7,961 nt of DNA from Clostridia bacterium (lineage in GTDB: Bacteria; Bacillota; Clostridia; Oscillospirales; Acutalibacteraceae): contig CAAFIS010000335.1 of the NCBI GenBank assembly GCA_900763035.1, positions 1-7,961 of the forward strand, read 5' to 3'. Position 1 is the stretch's first letter, and every line of letters begins with the position of its first letter. Both the position numbers and the translations under genes were made by a program. Under the pieces are notes generated by a model. It worked only from the letters and a program-made list of their open reading frames with translations, was not told where the DNA came from and made no database searches. Shown one piece after another: positions 5,342-7,961 of the stretch.

Positions 5342-7960
5342 TTAGGCGTTGTTCTTGCGGCGGGTGACCATGACGGTGACACCGCAGATCGCGGTCAGCA
5401 CCAGCACGGCGGCCGAAACACCGGCCACGCCGGTCTTCGGCGTATCATCGGTCTTGCCGTCGTCGGTCTTACCGTCGTCCTGTTTGCCGTCGTCGTCTTT
5501 CTTGCCGTCGTCCGGCTGATCGTCGGTCAGGCGGACCCAGTCGCCGCTCTCGACGGTGTACTCGAAGGCCCACTCCTCCTCCAGCGTCTTCTTGCTGGTG
5601 ATCGGGAAGTCCTTATCGAGGAGGATCAGCTGATCGCTGGTGGAGACCAGCGCGCCGCTGTTGGCCATCGTCACATCGCACTTGACCAGCAGCGCCTTGC
5701 CGCCGTCTACCAGCTCCAGCGTCACGGCGTGCGGGACACCGGTGCCGGGGTTGTTCTGCTCGTACAGGGCAGCCACGGTCGCCGAGTTGAGGGTGATATG
5801 CTTGCCGTACTTCGCGATCAGCGCCGCCTCGGACACATCATCGGTGTACAGCTTGTGCGAGAACACGATCTTCACCTGGCTCAGCCAGCTCTTGCCGGCC
5901 ACCGGATCGGTGATGCCGGGGACGCCGTCCGCATTGGTGATGAAGACGGTGACCTTTTCGCCGGTCAAGTCGGGCTCGTCGCCGCTGTTCTCGACCGTCC
6001 AGCTCCACGTTCCGCCGGAGAAGGCGGCACGCAGCGTGTAGTCGGTCACCTTGTCGTCCTTACCGTAGGTGATGCCTTCCAGCAGCGTGACCGAGCAGTC
6101 GGCCTGGCCGCCGTTGGTCTGCCACTTGCTCTTGTCCTCGGTCACGTTGCCGGTACCGTCGTCCCGCGTGTACAGCCACGGGCCGCTGATCTTGTCCCAG
6201 CGGTACAGCAGCACCAGCTCGCACTTATCGTCGCTGAGGATCGCTTTGACGAAATCGCCGTTGCCGTCCATGTTGCGGGAGGATTCGGACAGCGCCGCAT
6301 CCACGGCCTTCGCGCCGATCTTCATCTTGTCGCCCATCAGCTTGAGCAGCGTATCGCCGTCCTTGTACATCAGCGGACGGTTGAACTTGATGCGCACGCC
6401 GGAGTATTGGCCGCCGTTTTCCATGTAATAGCCGCCAAGGTTCGCCGGCAGGAACGGCGTGGTATACTCTTTACCGTCGACCGTCACGGTGATCGGCAGC
6501 ATCTCCATCGTCAGCTTCTGTCCGGCATTCGGATCCTGCACGGCATCGCGGTCGAAGGTGTTGTCCACATCGCCGGGGTCGACGGCCGTCCAATCCTTCG
6601 CGTCGAAATCGGGCTTGAGCGAGCCGCCTGCGTCGCTCACGGTCCAAACGCCGCGCTCGCTGCTCTTGTGCTTCGCCATCGTCAGGGTGATGTTACGGTC
6701 GAGCACCGTGCCGTCCGCAAACGGGAAACCGGCCAGCAGCTCGATGGTGTTGTCCTGATTCTCGGAGAAGAACACGACCCGGCCGCTCGGCAGCGAGGGA
6801 TCGATCGCGTTGGCCATGTCGCAGTTGCTCGTCTGGATCTGCAGCAGATTGTCATTGGCGAAGGCCTTGATCGACTCGATCTGGTACGTCGGGTTTTTGT
6901 AAGCCATACCGGTCTTCAGGAGCACGCCGTTGACCTTGATAAGATCGCCGTAGTTCGCGGACACGTCGCCGCTCTTCAGCACCTTGCCGAAGAACAGGTC
7001 GGCAACGCCGTAGCTGCCGGACTGATCGCGAGCAACGCCGGTGACCAGATCGTCGGTCGTCGCCGCCGGACGGTCGTCGGGCTTCGGCTCCGGCTTCGGC
7101 TCCGGCTCGGTCGACGGCTTCAGCCCGTCGCCGCTCGCCTGCCAGTCATAGCCGCTGTTCGCTTTCATCGCGACCTTGATATCGCCGGAAAGCGCCGTCC
7201 CGTCCGCAAACGGGAAGCCGGGCAGAACATCGATCACGTTGGCGTTGCCCTCGTGCGTGCCGAGCACGGCGCTGGCATGGCCGAGGATGATGTTGTTCAC
7301 CCAAGAGCAGTTGTCGCTGTAGACCTTCAGCGTCTTGCCGTCCTCGGCAAGCTCAAGGTACACGCCGCCCTTACCGGCAGCGCTGCCACACGCGTTCGCG
7401 GTGCGCACCGTCACCTCGTTGAGGCGCAGATAGTCGCCGTAGATGTCGATCAGTGTTTTCCCGTTCGCGCTCTCGGTCTTTGCCGTGGGGGCGACCAGTT
7501 CCTTGTCGAAGGTCAGCTCCGTCACGAAGTAAGAACCGGCCATGCTCTGCTGCTTCGCCTTCACGGACGCCTTCGTGCCCGTTTTCGCCTCGGCGACGGC
7601 GACCTTCCAGTCATAGCCGCTGTCTTTCGCCGCAGTGGCCGTCACTCTGTTCACCAGCTTCGACCCGTCCGCGAAAGGCAAGCCGGGCAGCAGCTCGACT
7701 TTGTTATTGAAGTTCTCATAAGTGCCGAGCGTCGTCTGCTCGTGGTCGTTCAGATAATCCGGGACGAACTCATGCGTCCAATTGGAGTTGTTGCTGTAGA
7801 TGTTCAGCGTTTTGCCGTCCGCATCCACCTTGACGATGAACGCACTGCCGCGCGCCTTGGAGATCCGCAGCGTCACATCGTTGAGGATCACATGATCGCC
7901 GTAAACATCCACGGGATCCTGCCCCTCCGCCACTGCGGCCAGCGCCTTATCGAAGGTCAC
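5342..7960 (-). CDS. Partial large cell-wall-anchored repeat protein, C-terminal 872 residues
   Basis: This is the C-terminal part of a surface protein; the reading frame is open to the right edge. The first visible codon is GTG coding an internal valine (VTFDK), not a credible start, so an unknown length is missing. About five diverged beta-rich modules are visible at residues ~1-119, 148-273, 318-441, 520-656 and 694-808. They share a hydrophobic-F-x-K-x-L opening, YGD with LN about five residues on, DGKTL and, in the first three, LPGFPFADG-type motifs, with SGYDW-type ends in the first two. A Pro/Glu/Lys spacer (~283-296) separates modules 2 and 3. The C-terminus has a DGK-rich hydrophilic spacer (~814-840), TPKTG (840-844), a hydrophobic segment (~845-866) and RRK. 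That order is the classic sortase substrate layout, so the protein is probably wall- or membrane-anchored. The module spacing recalls bacterial Ig-like or SbsA-like domains, but I cannot assign a family. Binding, adhesion or stalk roles are guesses. Confidence 0.9.
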   Translation of the reverse strand: MTFDKALAAVAEGQDPVDVYGDHVILNDVTLRISKARGSAFIVKVDADGKTLNIYSNNSNWTHEFVPDYLNDHEQTTLGTYENFNNKVELLPGLPFADGSKLVNRVTATAAKDSGYDWKVAVAEAKTGTKASVKAKQQSMAGSYFVTELTFDKELVAPTAKTESANGKTLIDIYGDYLRLNEVTVRTANACGSAAGKGGVYLELAEDGKTLKVYSDNCSWVNNIILGHASAVLGTHEGNANVIDVLPGFPFADGTALSGDIKVAMKANSGYDWQASGDGLKPSTEPEPKPEPKPDDRPAATTDDLVTGVARDQSGSYGVADLFFGKVLKSGDVSANYGDLIKVNGVLLKTGMAYKNPTYQIESIKAFANDNLLQIQTSNCDMANAIDPSLPSGRVVFFSENQDNTIELLAGFPFADGTVLDRNITLTMAKHKSSERGVWTVSDAGGSLKPDFDAKDWTAVDPGDVDNTFDRDAVQDPNAGQKLTMEMLPITVTVDGKEYTTPFLPANLGGYYMENGGQYSGVRIKFNRPLMYKDGDTLLKLMGDKMKIGAKAVDAALSESSRNMDGNGDFVKAILSDDKCELVLLYRWDKISGPWLYTRDDGTGNVTEDKSKWQTNGGQADCSVTLLEGITYGKDDKVTDYTLRAAFSGGTWSWTVENSGDEPDLTGEKVTVFITNADGVPGITDPVAGKSWLSQVKIVFSHKLYTDDVSEAALIAKYGKHITLNSATVAALYEQNNPGTGVPHAVTLELVDGGKALLVKCDVTMANSGALVSTSDQLILLDKDFPITSKKTLEEEWAFEYTVESGDWVRLTDDQPDDGKKDDDGKQDDGKTDDGKTDDTPKTGVAGVSAAVLVLTAICGVTVMVTRRKNNA
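5345..5449 (-). other. Cell-wall sorting signal with TPKTG motif
   Basis: Residues 838-872 contain TPKTG (nt 5429-5443), about 22 hydrophobic residues and the basic tail RRKNNA. This is the three-part signal recognised by sortases, with Thr where canonical LPXTG has Leu. PKTG-type variants are known among Firmicutes, so sortase processing is plausible. No sortase gene is in the window. If not processed, the helix would serve as a simple C-terminal membrane anchor. Confidence 0.75.
5441..5521 (-). repeat. DGK/DDG-rich short tandem repeat spacer
   Basis: Residues ~814-840 are imperfect repeats of a four- to six-residue Asp-Asp-Gly-Lys unit with interspersed Thr, Gln and Pro. The DNA repeats gtcgtc/ttgccgtcgtc units. 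This highly charged low-complexity stretch sits where wall-spanning segments of sortase substrates lie. Simple repeats of this kind can change copy number by slippage, so length may vary between strains. Confidence 0.75.
5537..5881 (-). repeat. Protein repeat module 5, diverged
   Basis: This module spans residues ~694-808. Matching positions are VKIVFSHKL, KYGKHITLNSATV, DGGKALLVKCDVTMANSG, ILLDKDFPI and a closing FEYTVESGDW. PFADG is reduced to DFPITSK. It is the last folded module before the acidic, lysine-rich spacer and sorting signal, so it sits nearest the cell wall. Confidence 0.6.
5993..6403 (-). repeat. Protein repeat module 4, strongly diverged
   Basis: This module spans residues ~520-656. 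It keeps the opening strand (VRIKFNRPL), a YGD-like position (LMGDKMKIGA), a charged turn before a strand (DDKCELVLLY) and a closing TWSWTV strand. A longer loop around residues 587-620 replaces the PFADG region with LLEGITYGKDD. It is probably the same fold, with less certainty than for modules 1-3. Confidence 0.5.
6638..7009 (-). repeat. Protein repeat module 3
   Basis: This module spans residues ~318-441. Landmarks are DLFFGKVL, NYGDLIKVNGVLL, NLLQIQTSNC, the DNTIELLAGFPFADGT turn, ITLTMAK and a final GVWTV strand. It is clearly homologous to modules 1 and 2 but more diverged: DGKTL has become NDNLL and SGYDW has become RGVWT. It lies just after the Pro/Glu/Lys spacer, so it opens a second group of modules. 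Confidence 0.7.
7073..7114 (-). repeat. Pro/Glu/Lys interdomain spacer
   Basis: Residues ~283-296 of the large surface protein are an alternating run of Glu, Pro and Lys (EPEPKPEPKP core). The DNA shows the same short period as repeated ggcttcggctcc-like units. Such spacers are usually extended and wall-spanning or flexible. Here it splits the module array into two groups. Confidence 0.75.
7142..7519 (-). repeat. Protein repeat module 2
   Basis: This module spans residues ~148-273. Landmarks are LTFDKEL, IYGDYLRLNEV, DGKTLKVYS, NCSWVNN, LGTHEG, VLPGFPFADG and SGYDW. It is the closest match to module 1 and the likeliest recent duplicate. DNA encoding the PFADG motif (around 7200-7225) resembles the matching stretches near 6713 and 7667, so the duplication is visible at base level too. 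Confidence 0.75.
7604..7960 (-). repeat. Protein repeat module 1 (partial at its N-side)
   Basis: This module spans residues 1-119 of the partial surface protein. Key landmarks are TFDKAL, VYGDHVILNDV, DGKTLNIYS, LLPGLPFADG and SGYDW. It aligns by eye with module 2 along its whole length, including a ~12-residue hydrophilic stretch between the DGKTL strand and the LGTYEN/LGTHEG turn. Its upstream boundary lies beyond the window edge. Confidence 0.75.
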
Positions 7961-7961
7961 C

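Noticed and set aside
7958..7960. GTG at the right edge as a start codon
   Set aside because: It lies inside a repeat module (VTFDK equals LTFDK of the next module), with no signal peptide, so it is an internal valine of a truncated gene.

Overview
All five supportable genes read leftward on the minus strand. There is no RNA gene, mobile element, CRISPR array or gene-free stretch over 300 bases. The GC-rich coding sequence, strong GGAGG-type ribosome sites, a PKTG-type cell-wall sorting signal and several single-span surface proteins with Ser/Thr/Pro/Asp-rich spacers point to a Gram-positive Firmicute. A GC-rich gut-type Clostridia member is my best guess from composition and protein style; no marker gene confirms it.

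In transcription order: (1) at 7960-5342, the C-terminal 872 residues of a very large surface protein whose start lies outside the window. It carries about five diverged copies of a ~115-140-residue beta-rich module, then a DGK-rich spacer, TPKTG, a hydrophobic helix and a basic tail. A 90-bp gap follows, holding a very strong GC hairpin without a T tract. (2) At 5251-3164, a membrane-anchored exoprotein with a putative GH71/GH99/WbsX-like catalytic module followed by a CBM9/DOMON-like beta-sandwich. (3) At 3140-1725, a membrane-anchored SGNH/GDSL hydrolase. (4) At 1692-616, a secreted protein with a jelly-roll-like domain, a Thr/Ala-rich stalk and a C-terminal membrane helix. (5) At 595-26, a cytoplasmic RpiB/LacA/LacB-family sugar-phosphate isomerase homologue.

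Genes 2-5 are separated by only 23, 32 and 20 bp and have no visible internal terminators, so they look like one operon. Gene 1 may be cotranscribed or partly insulated by the hairpin. The inferred theme is a cell-surface glycan-processing set: a glycosidase-like enzyme, an esterase-like enzyme and a putative glycan-binding protein, all tethered to the membrane on low-complexity stalks, beside a wall-anchored repeat protein. The isomerase homologue lacks two histidines that are catalytic in canonical RpiB, so it may act on a different substrate or begin a separate metabolic module that continues beyond the left edge. No transporter, regulator or glycosyltransferase is visible, so the target glycan cannot be named.
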